Shown piece by piece: positions 16,869-25,675 of a stretch of 64,000 nt of DNA. Position 1 is the stretch's first letter, and every line of letters starts with the position of its first letter. This stretch comes from Streptomyces sp. NRRL S-337 (GTDB lineage: Bacteria; Actinomycetota; Actinomycetes; Streptomycetales; Streptomycetaceae). A model generated the notes under the pieces. That model made no database searches and was not told the DNA's origin. It worked only from the letters and a program-made list of their open reading frames with translations. The DNA lies in contig NZ_JOIX01000035.1 in NCBI RefSeq assembly GCF_000720175.1, positions 1 to 64,000 of the forward strand, in the 5' to 3' direction. The translations under genes and the position numbers were made by a program.

Positions 16869-18177
16869 TGAGCCACGGCAGCAGGTCCTCGCGGAGCTCG
16901 GGATCGCGGACCCCCAGACCGTCCCGCGGCGCCAGGCAGCGGATGCCCACCTTCCCGTGGTGGCGCCCCGCCCGCAGGGCGGACACGGCCTCGGCGGTGG
17001 CCTCCAGGGGATGGGTGACGGACAGGGGCGGATGGATACGGCCCTTGAGGACGAGCCGGTTGGCCTCCCACGCCTCCCGGTAGCTGGCGAAGTGCGTACC
17101 CAGGATCTGCTTGAGCCCGGTCCACAGCGAGCGGTTGTCGTAGAGGTGCGCCGGGCCCGTAGTGGAGGCACAGCTGACCACGGTGCCGCCGCGCCGGACC
17201 GCGTACACCGACGCGGCGAAGGTGTCCCGGCCCGGGTGCTCGAAGACGATGTCGGGGTCCTCCCCGCCGGTGAGGTCCCGCACGTGCCGGGCGAAGCGCC
17301 GCCACTCGCCGGGGTCCGGGGTGTCCGGGGCCTTCCAGAACTGGTAGTCCTCGGCCGTGCGGTCGATGACGAGGTCCGCGCCCATCCCGTGGCACAGCGC
17401 GGCCTTCTCCGGCGACGAGACGACACACACGGGCGTGGCCCCGCCGGCCAGCGCGTACTGCGTGGCGAACGAACCCAGCCCGCCCGCCGCGCCCCAGATC
17501 AGGACGGTGTCGCCCTGCTTCATGGCCGCACCGTTGTGGGAGACGAGCTGCCGGTACGCGGTGGAGTTGACCAGCCCGCAGCAGGCGGCCTCCTCCCACG
17601 TCAGATGCCCTGGCTTGGGCATCAGCTGGGTGGCCTTGACCAGCGCGAGCTCCGCCAGCCCGCCGAAGTTGGTCTCGTAGCCCCAGATGCGCTGCGCCGG
17701 TCCGCGCGCCGCGTCGTCCTGGCCGTCCAGCTCCACCACGAGGCAGTGCGCGACGACCTCGTCACCGGGCCGGCAGTGGCTGACGCCGGGGCCGGTGCGC
17801 AGGACGACGCCGGAGAGGTCCGACCCCAGGACGTGGTACGGCAGGTCGTGCCGCCGTCCGGCCGGTGATCTGCGGGCGTACTCCGTCAGGAAGCGGAACG
17901 TCGGCTCCGGCTCGAACAGCGCGGAGTCGAGGGTGTGGTGGTTGACCGACGAGGCCATCACCGCGACCAGCACCTCGGCGTGCCCCGGCTCGGGGACCGG
18001 CACCTCGTCGAGGTGGAGCGAGGCACGCGGGTCGCGCTCGTCGTGCGGCACCCCGGCGAACAGCGCGGCGTCCGCACGGTGCACGGTCACCGCCCGGTAC
18101 GTCCGTGGCAGGGGCAGAGCGGCGAACTCCCGGGCCGTGACGTCCGGATCGAGCAGGGCGGCGACGAGCTCGTGCAC
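16849..18177 (-). CDS. Crotonyl-CoA carboxylase/reductase-like MDR enzyme
   Basis: About 442 residues; GTG start chosen because AGGAAGG lies about 9 nt upstream. The sequence has the CCR layout: long N-terminal lid, YHVLGSDLSGVVLRTG, an IWGYETNFGGLAEL block, NADPH-binding LIWGAAGGLGSFATQYA, and FEHPGR near residue 340. The Glu in the YET segment and the His in FEHPGR correspond, as I recall, to residues implicated in CO2 binding in true CCRs, so carboxylation is plausible. It would make alkylmalonyl-CoA from enoyl-CoA. No modular PKS is in the window, so its role here is unclear. Confidence 0.75.
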   Translation of the reverse strand: MHELVAALLDPDVTAREFAALPLPRTYRAVTVHRADAALFAGVPHDERDPRASLHLDEVPVPEPGHAEVLVAVMASSVNHHTLDSALFEPEPTFRFLTEYARRSPAGRRHDLPYHVLGSDLSGVVLRTGPGVSHCRPGDEVVAHCLVVELDGQDDAARGPAQRIWGYETNFGGLAELALVKATQLMPKPGHLTWEEAACCGLVNSTAYRQLVSHNGAAMKQGDTVLIWGAAGGLGSFATQYALAGGATPVCVVSSPEKAALCHGMGADLVIDRTAEDYQFWKAPDTPDPGEWRRFARHVRDLTGGEDPDIVFEHPGRDTFAASVYAVRRGGTVVSCASTTGPAHLYDNRSLWTGLKQILGTHFASYREAWEANRLVLKGRIHPPLSVTHPLEATAEAVSALRAGRHHGKVGIRCLAPRDGLGVRDPELREDLLPWLTLFRDG

Positions 18178-18318
18178 GGTGCGGTTCCTTCCTGACGGTG
18201 CCTCCCTCACGCCGCCATGGAAGACCACGCTCCCCGCCCCAGCCGGAAAAACCGCCCTAAACCACCCAAAGGGGCAAAGGCGCCCTGGTCTGCGGCGGAC
18301 CTGCTGTGCTTCTTCCCC

Positions 18319-18813
18319 TCACGGGGCGGCGGGCCCCGGTGACCAGCGGAGGGTGAGGGCCGGCAGGTTCTCCATGTTGCCGCTGCCGTCGTCGGTGCCC
18401 ACCACCCGGAACCCGTGGTGCGCGTAGAACGCCCGGGCCTCCGCGTTGAGTTGGAAGACATGCAGGGTCAGCCCGCCCGGGGAGTGCTCCCGCGCCGCAC
18501 CGAGCAGCCGGCTGCCGATGCCGCTGCGCCGCACGTCCGGCCGCAGATAGAGCTGATCGAGCAGCTCACCGCGCACGGCGGCGTACCCGACGATCTCCTC
18601 CTCCCGTACGGCGACGAGGGTGTGGCTCTCCGGCAGCACGATTTCGCGGATCCAGTACGTGACCTCGTCGTGCGTACGACGCTGCGGCGGCAGATACGGC
18701 ATGGTGGCCGCCCGTGACGCCTGGTGAACGGCGGCTATCGCCGATGCGTCGCCCGGCTCGGCGGGGCGGATGGTGATGATGGTCGACCTCCCAGGTGTCC
18801 TCCGGGCATACAC
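18319..18813 (-). CDS. GNAT-family N-acetyltransferase
   Basis: 164 residues. The acetyl-CoA-binding motif is visible as LYLRPDVRRSGIGSRLLGAAREH (R-x-x-G-I/x-G-S), preceded by the strand VAVREEEIVGYAAVRG and followed by LNAEARAFYAHHGFRVVG. It probably acetylates an amine. The ATG at 18813 opens the frame; a start a few codons later is possible since a GGGAGG sequence lies within the first codons. Not obviously linked to its neighbours. Confidence 0.8.
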   Translation of the reverse strand: MYARRTPGRSTIITIRPAEPGDASAIAAVHQASRAATMPYLPPQRRTHDEVTYWIREIVLPESHTLVAVREEEIVGYAAVRGELLDQLYLRPDVRRSGIGSRLLGAAREHSPGGLTLHVFQLNAEARAFYAHHGFRVVGTDDGSGNMENLPALTLRWSPGPAAP

Positions 18814-18956
18814 CCGGGCTACTTTCGGTCATCCGTTCGCCTGGGTGCTCGTGGGGATGAGATTATGCGGGCGCCGGCCCGGAGGCGCTTCTTTTTCTGC
18901 GCCCGGAGCCGCCAGTTGACTCCACGACCGATGTCGTCCGTCCCTTAGACAGGTCC

Positions 18957-20810
18957 ATGAAACGAATACCGTGGGCGCGGGCCGCCGCGCTCGGAGCTTG
19001 TGTGTCCCTTGCGATCGCCGTGCCGGCGCTGGCCGTTCGTGACACGGAGAGCCAGCCCGTTCCCCCTGCGGCTGCCACCGACGCCGCGCCGACCCCGCCG
19101 CCCGTGACGGCGCAGGCGATCCGCGATGCCCGCGCCACCGAGAACTACTGGACGCCGGAGCGGATCCGCGCCGCCGTGCCGATGGACGCGGTGCAGACCG
19201 GCGGAAAGGGCCAGGACGCGGCGGGCGCCCCGGGTGCGGGGCGGCGTTCGATGGTGCCGACCCACCGGGCCGACGCGGGCGTGGCCACCGTCGGGGTGTT
19301 CCTGATCCGCAGCGCCGAAGGATCGGCGACGCCCAACCAGTTCTGCAGCGCCAGCGCCGTGGCGTCGCCGACCAAGAGCCTGGTGCTGACCGCCGCGCAC
19401 TGCCTCGCGGGCGACAAGCCGTACCGCGACGCGGCGTTCGTGCCGGGCTATCGCGCCGGGGCCTCGCAGGCGGGTGAGGCGGGGGAGACGCCGTACGGGC
19501 TCTTCCCGGTGCAGGCGGGCAAGGTCTGGATCGACGGGCGGTATCTGACCTCGTCGCCCAGCGACGACGTGGACTTCGCCATGGTGCGGGTCGGACCCAA
19601 CTCCCAGGGGCAGTTGCTGGAGGACGCGGTCGGCGGCGGGAACCGGCTCACCTCCGTCTCGGCGACGCAGCTGGCGCGCAAGGACGTGACCCTCGTCGGC
19701 TATCCCGGCGGCCAGAAGACCCCGCTGCAGTGCACGAACGACACCACGGCCTTCCAGGGCCGGTTCATGGAGATCCGGTGCGACGGATTCCGCTCGGGCG
19801 TCAGCGGCGGGCCGTTCCTGGAGCACTTCGACGGGAGCCGGGGCGACCTCGTGGGCTCCATCGGCGGCTACAAGACCGGCGGGCCCACCGCCGACATCTC
19901 CTATTCGTCACAGTACGACGGCGATGTCTTCCGCCTCTACCGCCAGGCGGTCGACGACGCGGTGCCGGACAGCGCCGGGCAGCTGGGCGACGGCTCCACC
20001 TGGCAGCACGCCACGTCCCTGACCGGCGGCCGGTTCCACACCACCTCGGTGCGCAACGGCACCGGTGACCTGATCGTGCGCTGGTCCGACGGTGAGCTCT
20101 CCCTCTACCCCGGCAACCGGCAGTACGGCTTCGGCAAGGACATCACGCTCGCCAAGAAGAACGAGCTGTGGAAGCAGGCCAAGGCCATCACCGCGGGGGA
20201 CTTCACCGGCAATTCCACCGACGATCTGCTCGTCCGCTGGGCCAACGGCAAACTGACCCTCTACCAGGACGTCAACGAAACCAACAAGCTCCGCAACGAG
20301 ATCCAGCTGGAGGCGCCCAATGGGACGTGGACGCACGCCTACGGCCTCGCCGCCGGCCGGTTCGGCGGCGGCAACACGCGCCGGGACGACCTGGTGGTGC
20401 GCTGGTCCGACGGTGAGGTGACGCTCTACACCAACGTCGACGGCAAGGGGCTGCACGCCGAGAAGCAGCTCGCCAAGCGGAACCCGACCTGGACGCACGC
20501 CGTCGATCTCGCCGCCGGGGACTTCCGGACCGCGGCCGGCGACCAGGACCTGGTCGTCCGGTGGTCGGACGGCGAGGTCACCGCCTACGAGAACGTCGCG
20601 GCCAAGGGCCTGAAGGGCGACCACCAGCTCCGGCCCGCGAAGTCCGCCTGGCGCAACGGCCGTCTCCTCACCGCCGGGGCCTACGGCGGTGGCACCCGTC
20701 AGGACGATCTGATCGCCCTCTGGCCGGGCGGCAAGCTCGCCATGAACGGGGACACCACCCTCACCGCCCTGGGACGCGAACGGGTGCTGGTGCCCGCCCG
20801 GGTCGGCTGA
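18957..20810 (+). CDS. Secreted trypsin-like serine protease with C-terminal tandem repeats
   Basis: 617 residues. An N-terminal signal peptide (KRIPWARAAALGACVSLAIA, then VPALA) directs export. The S1 protease triad is readable: His in LTAAHC (about 148), Asp in SDDVDFAMVRV (about 203) and Ser in SGVSGGPF (about 281). From about residue 350 there are five FG-GAP/VCBS-like repeats of roughly 55-60 residues, each with a core such as DLVVRWSDGEVTLY, which should fold as propeller blades. Such repeats often mediate binding to surfaces or substrates. The gene is followed by a strong terminator and appears monocistronic. Confidence 0.85.
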   Translation: MKRIPWARAAALGACVSLAIAVPALAVRDTESQPVPPAAATDAAPTPPPVTAQAIRDARATENYWTPERIRAAVPMDAVQTGGKGQDAAGAPGAGRRSMVPTHRADAGVATVGVFLIRSAEGSATPNQFCSASAVASPTKSLVLTAAHCLAGDKPYRDAAFVPGYRAGASQAGEAGETPYGLFPVQAGKVWIDGRYLTSSPSDDVDFAMVRVGPNSQGQLLEDAVGGGNRLTSVSATQLARKDVTLVGYPGGQKTPLQCTNDTTAFQGRFMEIRCDGFRSGVSGGPFLEHFDGSRGDLVGSIGGYKTGGPTADISYSSQYDGDVFRLYRQAVDDAVPDSAGQLGDGSTWQHATSLTGGRFHTTSVRNGTGDLIVRWSDGELSLYPGNRQYGFGKDITLAKKNELWKQAKAITAGDFTGNSTDDLLVRWANGKLTLYQDVNETNKLRNEIQLEAPNGTWTHAYGLAAGRFGGGNTRRDDLVVRWSDGEVTLYTNVDGKGLHAEKQLAKRNPTWTHAVDLAAGDFRTAAGDQDLVVRWSDGEVTAYENVAAKGLKGDHQLRPAKSAWRNGRLLTAGAYGGGTRQDDLIALWPGGKLAMNGDTTLTALGRERVLVPARVG

Positions 20811-20832
20811 CGGCGCACACGACACGTGGCGC

Positions 20833-20869
20833 GAAGCCCCCGGTTCCGCTGTAAGGAACCGGGGGCTTC
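20833..20869 (+). terminator. Intrinsic terminator after the protease gene
   Basis: GAAGCCCCCGGTTCC pairs perfectly with GGAACCGGGGGCTTC across a 7-nt loop, 23 nt after the protease stop codon. Confidence 0.8.
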
Positions 20870-21020
20870 GGCGTGACCAAAAGAGGAAGGCCGCGGAAGA
20901 TTTCGGTCAATGGTCCGGACCGGAAATGACCGTGGACGTCGCGGTGTTGCACCCGGTGACGCACTCGTCGCCGCCGTCCGGGACCTCCCGGGAGCGGGCA
21001 TCCCAGGAAGAGGACCTCCC

Positions 21021-21683
21021 ATGAAGATCGGCATCATCGGCGCGGGCAACATCGGCGGCAACCTCACCCGCCGGCTGACCGCCCTCGGGCACGACGTGTC
21101 CGTGGCCAATTCGCGCGGGCCGCAGACGTTGCGGGAGCTGGCCGAGGAGACCGGCGCCACCCCGGTTCCGGTGACCGAGGCGGCCCGCGGCGCCGAGGTC
21201 GTGGTGGTCACGATCCCGCTGAAGAACGTTCCCGACCTGCCCTCCGGCCTGTTCGACGGGGCCGTCGACGGGTTCGCGGTGATCGACACCGGCAACTACT
21301 ACCCCAAGGAGCGGGACGGCAGGATCGCCGCGATCGAGGACGAGGGACTGACGGAGAGCCGCTGGACCGAACAGCACCTCGGCCACCCGGTCATCAAGGC
21401 CTTCAACGGCACGTACGCCCAGGACCTCCTCGACAAGCCGCGCCCCCAGGGTGACCCGGAGCGGCTGGCCGTGCCGGTGGCCGGGGACGACGAGGCCGCG
21501 AAGCGGACGGTCCGCGCGCTGATCGACGAACTCGGCTTTGACACCGTGGATGCGGGCGGCATCGACGATTCCTGGCGCCAGCAGCCCGACAGCCCCGTCT
21601 ACGGCCTGCGGGCCGGCGTCGAGGCGGTCACCAAGGCGCTGGCCGAGGCCTCGCCGGAGCGCCCGGCGGGCTTCCGGGCGTAA
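21021..21683 (+). CDS. NADP-dependent oxidoreductase, F420-reductase-like Rossmann protein
   Basis: 220 residues. It starts directly with MKIGIIGAGNIGGNLTRRLTALGH, a dinucleotide-binding motif close to the NpdG-like coenzyme F420:NADP oxidoreductase family, followed by ANSRGPQTL, which suggests NADP preference. The frame is open upstream but there is a GAGG site just before this ATG. Middle segment VIKAFNGTYAQDL is typical of the family. Cytosolic; substrate unknown. It is convergent with the SnoaL-like gene. Confidence 0.75.
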   Translation: MKIGIIGAGNIGGNLTRRLTALGHDVSVANSRGPQTLRELAEETGATPVPVTEAARGAEVVVVTIPLKNVPDLPSGLFDGAVDGFAVIDTGNYYPKERDGRIAAIEDEGLTESRWTEQHLGHPVIKAFNGTYAQDLLDKPRPQGDPERLAVPVAGDDEAAKRTVRALIDELGFDTVDAGGIDDSWRQQPDSPVYGLRAGVEAVTKALAEASPERPAGFRA

Positions 21684-21725
21684 CCACCGTACGCAGCACC
21701 AGGATCGAGCGGCGGGCCGTCGGCC

Positions 21726-22151
21726 TCACACCGCCGGCACCAGGCCGTCCGCGACCAGGCCGGCGTACACCGCCTCGCTCAGGGTCTCCACGGCGGAGCG
21801 GGGCCGGATCATCACGGTGAACTCCTTGATCCGGCCGGTGGCGTCGTCGAGGTGCAGCAGATCGATGCCGTGGATCTGCCGTCCGCCCACGGTGGCGCGG
21901 AAGAGCAGCACGTCCGCGGCGGCCTGGGTGCCGTCGGCGGTGGTCTCGGCCTCGCCGCGGAAGGCGCCGACGTAGCGGAAGTCCTCGAACGTGCGCAGCA
22001 GCACCCCGAAGAGCCCCATGACCAGCGGTTTGCCCTCGAAGGGGGAGAACTTCACCGGGCTGTAGAAACGGATGTCCTCGGTGAACAGGTCCTCCAGGGC
22101 GGGGAGATCGCGGCTCTCGACGGCGGCACGGAAGCGGTCTGCGGTGGTCAT
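21726..22151 (-). CDS. SnoaL-like/NTF2-fold protein
   Basis: 141 residues with the compact alpha+beta NTF2-like layout: N-terminal helices TADRFRAAVESRDLPALEDLF, then FYSPVKFSPFEGKP, and C-terminal strands LLFRATVGGRQIHGIDLLHLDD and GRIKEFTVMIRP. Family members include polyketide cyclases, ketosteroid isomerases and unknowns. An AAGGAG site precedes the ATG. It is divergent from the PadR gene across an inverted repeat, so it is probably the PadR target. Confidence 0.75.
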   Translation of the reverse strand: MTTADRFRAAVESRDLPALEDLFTEDIRFYSPVKFSPFEGKPLVMGLFGVLLRTFEDFRYVGAFRGEAETTADGTQAAADVLLFRATVGGRQIHGIDLLHLDDATGRIKEFTVMIRPRSAVETLSEAVYAGLVADGLVPAV

Positions 22152-22215
22152 GGGTCTCCTTGTTGGCGGGACAGCAGGGCGGACGCCCTCGCGGTGCGCG
22201 GTCCTCGAAGGTTCT

Positions 22216-22253
22216 GATACTCAAGAATCTGACTACTCACTTTCTTGAGTATC
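22216..22253. promoter_or_regulatory. Inverted repeat, probable PadR operator
   Basis: Two perfect 12-bp arms (GATACTCAAGAA and TTCTTGAGTATC) are separated by 14 bp in the divergent SnoaL-like/padR promoter region. AT-rich compared with its surroundings. Its position fits autoregulation plus control of the divergent gene. Confidence 0.7.
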
Positions 22254-22311
22254 ATGCGCGGGAGCGGTCCGGAAGAGGTGACCGGCAAGGGCGACGGAAA
22301 GGAGGCGGCCC

Positions 22312-22932
22312 ATGGCGCTCCGACATGCCGTCCTTGCGGCGCTGCTGGACGAGGAACTCAGCGGCTACCAGCTGGCCAAGGCCTTCGATCTGGGCGTGGC
22401 GAACTTCTGGCACGCGCTGCCCCAGCAGCTGTACACCGAGCTGACCCGGCTGGAGAAGGAAGGGCTGGTCGCCGGGCGGGAGGTGGTCCAGGACGCCCGG
22501 CCGAACAAGCGGCTGTTCCGGGTCACCGCGGACGGGCTCGCCGCGCTGGAGCGGTTCGCGGCCGAGAGCGCCAAGCCCTCCTTCATCCGCGACGACCTGC
22601 TGGTCAAGATCCAGGCCGCCGACCACCTCGACGCCGACGTGCTGATCGCGCGGCTGGCGGAGCGGGAGAGGTTCGCCGAGGCCAAGATCGAGCTGTTCGG
22701 CGGGCTGTTGCGGCAGATGCGCGGGGACCGCGACGAAGCGGAGTTCCTGCGCCACGGCGAACGGATCGGCCCCTACCTGACCTGTCTGCGCGGCCTCGCG
22801 TTCGAGCGGGAGAACCGGGACTGGTGCCGGCGCAGCGCGGAGATCCTCCATGCGCGCCGGCACACGTCCCGGGACGCGGCCCCGGACACTACGAGTCCGT
22901 CGTCCAGCTCCCCAGCGCGATCTCGGCCGTGA
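22312..22932 (+). CDS. PadR-family transcriptional regulator
   Basis: 206 residues, group I PadR size. The N-terminal winged helix reads ALRHAVLAALLDEELSGYQLAKAFD with ELTRLEKEGLVAGREV, and the C-terminal helical dimerisation part follows (from about residue 95). The ATG has a strong AAAGGAGG site. It should repress its own promoter and the divergent SnoaL-like gene through the inverted repeat between them. Its 3' end overlaps the convergent rppA gene by 44 bp. Confidence 0.85.
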   Translation: MALRHAVLAALLDEELSGYQLAKAFDLGVANFWHALPQQLYTELTRLEKEGLVAGREVVQDARPNKRLFRVTADGLAALERFAAESAKPSFIRDDLLVKIQAADHLDADVLIARLAERERFAEAKIELFGGLLRQMRGDRDEAEFLRHGERIGPYLTCLRGLAFERENRDWCRRSAEILHARRHTSRDAAPDTTSPSSSSPARSRP

Positions 22933-23941
22933 TGCCCGGGCCGAAGCCCGCGAGCAGGCCGCGGTGACCGTCGCCCGCACAGCCCTCGTCGAACATCCGG
23001 GCCAGGGCGTCGAGGACGACCGCGCTGGCGATGTTGCCGTACTCGGTGAGCGTGGCACGGCTGAAGCGGAAGGCTTCCGGCGGGACGTCGAGGAAGCGGC
23101 TGAGGTCGTCCAGAATGCGCGGCCCGCCCGCATGGACGAGGTAGAAGTCCAGCTTTCCGGCGTCCCATTCGTGCTGCTGCGCGAGTTCGCGCAGGGCCGG
23201 GGCGAGCGGTTCCATGGTGCCCGGTACCCGCTTGTCCAGCTGGAAATGGAATCCCGTCGAGCGCACCGCGTAGGAAATCCAGTCCTCGGTGTGCGGAATG
23301 AGGTACGAGCCGTTGCGCTCCAGGGATACGCCGGTGCCGCCGCGCCCCCGGACCACGGCGGCGGCTATCGCGTCGCCGAACAATCCGTTCGACAGCAGCG
23401 ATCCGACGCCGAGGTCCGTGGGCTGGTAGCACAGCGAGCAGAATTCACAGGCGACCACCAGGACGTTGGCGTCGGGATACGCCGTGCAGAAATCGTGGGC
23501 GCGGTTGATCGCGGCACCGCCCGCGGCGCAGCCGAGTTGCGCGATCGGCATCTGCCGGGTGTCCGTCCGGAAGCCCATGGTGTTGATGAGCCAGGCCGTG
23601 AGGGACGGCATCATGAAGCCGGTGCAGGAGACGTAGATGATCAAGTCGATCTGCTGCGGCTCCAGTTCCGCCTCGTCCAGGGCCTGGCGCACCACCGAGG
23701 GCACCCGGGCCTTGGATTCCTGCTCGTAGACGGTGCTGCGGGCGTCCAGCCCGGGGTGTTTGAGCACCTTGTCGATCGGCTGGATCAGCCGCCGGGTGAG
23801 CACGCCGGTGTGCTCGATCAGCCGGAGTACCAGTCGCAGCTGCGCGTGGTCCTTGTGCAGCCGCTTGGCCAGTTCGAGGGTTTCGTCCCGTGTGATGACG
23901 TATTCGGGGACGGCTATTGCCGGTTTGCACAGTACCGCCAT
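22889..23941 (-). CDS. rppA: Type III polyketide synthase, 1,3,6,8-tetrahydroxynaphthalene synthase
   Basis: 350 residues. The sequence follows Streptomyces RppA closely: start MAVLCKPAIAVPEYVIT, VSCTGFMMPSLTAWLIN, the catalytic Cys in IAQLGCAAGGAAINRAHDF, the His in FYLVHAGGPRILDDL, the Asn in LTEYGNIASAVV, and C-terminal GFGPGITAEIALGSW. It condenses five malonyl-CoA to tetrahydroxynaphthalene, which oxidises to flaviolin. I chose the ATG with AAGGAG 9 nt upstream; a GTG three codons earlier lies too close to that site. A P450 gene lies upstream in the same direction, a usual partner. Confidence 0.92.
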   Translation of the reverse strand: MAVLCKPAIAVPEYVITRDETLELAKRLHKDHAQLRLVLRLIEHTGVLTRRLIQPIDKVLKHPGLDARSTVYEQESKARVPSVVRQALDEAELEPQQIDLIIYVSCTGFMMPSLTAWLINTMGFRTDTRQMPIAQLGCAAGGAAINRAHDFCTAYPDANVLVVACEFCSLCYQPTDLGVGSLLSNGLFGDAIAAAVVRGRGGTGVSLERNGSYLIPHTEDWISYAVRSTGFHFQLDKRVPGTMEPLAPALRELAQQHEWDAGKLDFYLVHAGGPRILDDLSRFLDVPPEAFRFSRATLTEYGNIASAVVLDALARMFDEGCAGDGHRGLLAGFGPGITAEIALGSWTTDS

Positions 23942-24254
23942 GGGATGCACTCCTTGCAGCAGAACTGTGGTCCGCCCGGTGCAGTTCCTGCTCTGCAGTG
24001 TGGAGCCGCACCGACCGCCGGTTTCAGGAATTCAGCCGGCCGCCGGTATGTCCGGACTCTTGGGAGGATGCGAGCGGGCCAGTCGTCGAAGAATGAACTC
24101 GTCCGATAGGAACTCTCCCGATCTCCCCGTGTTTTCGGAGTAAGCGGAACGGCCTTTCTGCGGCCGAGCCGTTCGAGTTAGATACGGTACGCCGGGTGGT
24201 TGATCTCCGCATGTTGCGGCCGGTACCCGGCGCCCGTCGGCACCTCTGCCGGAC
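23942..24254. other. Leader region between P450 and rppA
   Basis: About 310 bases of unusually low GC for this window (runs such as ttcttgg, gaactcgtccgatagg). No gene is supported. It probably holds an rppA promoter, but I could not fix -10 and -35 elements. Confidence 0.4.
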
Positions 24255-25460
24255 TCACCACACCACCGGCAATTCCAGCGGATAACGCCAGATGGAACTC
24301 TGGTTCCAGCGGATTTCCTTGGGCGGCTTCGCCAGCGCCAGCTCGGGGAAGCGCTTCAGCAGCGACCCGAGCGCGACCTCCAGCTCCGTGATGGCGAGCG
24401 GGGCGCCCAGACAGTGGTGTCCGCCCCAGCCGAACGTCATGTGGTTCGGGCCCTCACGGTCGAGGTCCAGCTCGTCGGGCCGGTCGAACCTGCTGCCGTC
24501 CCGGTTGGCCGTCAGATACGAGACATGCACGATGTCGCCGGCCCGGATGGTGATCCCGCTCAGCTCCACGTCCTCAAGGGCAACGCGGGGGATGCCCACG
24601 CCCTTGCGGAACGGGATGAACCGCAGCATCTCCTGGATCGCCTGCGGCAGCAGATCGGGACGGGAGCGCACCCTCGCCAGCACATCCGGCCGCGAGAGCA
24701 TCAGGCAGGAGAGGTTGGCGATCTCGTAGGTGGTGGTGTCCTGGCCGGTGATGAGCAGGACCATGGCCATCACGGTGAGTTCCTGCTCGCCGAGCATCTC
24801 GTCCCCGTCGCGGGCCGTCGCCAGGACGCTGATCAGGTCGTCGCCCGGATTCCGGCGCCGCTCGGCGGTCAGCTTGCGGAAGTACTCCCGCATCTCGGCC
24901 TTGGACCGGATGGCGTTGTCCTTGTTGTCGACGCGGAGGTTCATCATCGTCCGGGCGTGGGCGCGCAGTTGCGCCTGGTCGCCCTCGGGGATGTCGAGGA
25001 CCTCGCAGATCGTGATCAGGGGCAGCGGCCCCGCGAGGTGCTCCATCAGGTCGGCCGGTGGACCGTGCCCGGCCATCCGGCTCAGCAGGTCGTCGACGAC
25101 GTGGTGGGTGCGTTCCCGCATCCGCTCGACGTGCCGCGGTGCGAACGCCTTGGACACCAGGCTCCGCAGCCGGCTGCTGGCGGGCGGGTCCATCACGTTG
25201 ATCGCCTCGTCCTGGACGATCGGCTCGGGCGTCATCCGCGGGAAGTCGCGGCCGACGACCGCGTGGCGGCTGAAGCGCCGGTCGGTCGTCACGGTCCGCA
25301 CGTCCTCGTAGCGCGTGACGAGCCAGGCCCAGCCCTCGCCGTGCGGCAGCTGGATGCGGGCGACCGGTTCCTCGGTCAGCAGGCGCTTGAGCGTCGGATC
25401 GAACTCCAGGGCCTCGGCGTAGTCGAAGGGACAGTTCCAGACGGTGGAGTCGGGCTCCAT
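24255..25460 (-). CDS. Cytochrome P450, CYP158-like
   Basis: 401 residues. The oxygen-activation segment is LLITGQDTTT (about 240), the ExxR is EMLR (about 280), and the haem ligand Cys is in FGWGGHHCLG (about 347). The segments GEGWAWLVTRYEDVRTVT near 42 and GVGIPRVALEDVELSGITIRAGD-like stretch near 290 strongly resemble CYP158A2 of S. coelicolor, which couples flaviolin into dimers. With rppA next downstream, a flaviolin-coupling or hydroxylating pigment enzyme is the best guess. Redox partners are not encoded nearby. An alternative is tailoring of the peptide. Confidence 0.85.
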   Translation of the reverse strand: MEPDSTVWNCPFDYAEALEFDPTLKRLLTEEPVARIQLPHGEGWAWLVTRYEDVRTVTTDRRFSRHAVVGRDFPRMTPEPIVQDEAINVMDPPASSRLRSLVSKAFAPRHVERMRERTHHVVDDLLSRMAGHGPPADLMEHLAGPLPLITICEVLDIPEGDQAQLRAHARTMMNLRVDNKDNAIRSKAEMREYFRKLTAERRRNPGDDLISVLATARDGDEMLGEQELTVMAMVLLITGQDTTTYEIANLSCLMLSRPDVLARVRSRPDLLPQAIQEMLRFIPFRKGVGIPRVALEDVELSGITIRAGDIVHVSYLTANRDGSRFDRPDELDLDREGPNHMTFGWGGHHCLGAPLAITELEVALGSLLKRFPELALAKPPKEIRWNQSSIWRYPLELPVVW

Positions 25461-25675
25461 GCTGACCTCCAGGAATGGCGGAGACAGGCCTTGACATCCC
25501 GATCAGCGTAGAAGCGGCGCGGCAGGTCGGCCCGGCTGCCGGGGGGTGCGGGGACGGCGGGAGCGGGCCCCTGGCCGCCGTCCCCCAAGGCCGAGCGGGG
25601 TCTCGCGCCGGTCCGTCTCCGCATTCGTCCGAACGGGTGACGGGGAGCGGCGGCCGGTCACGGTGCGATACCCCC

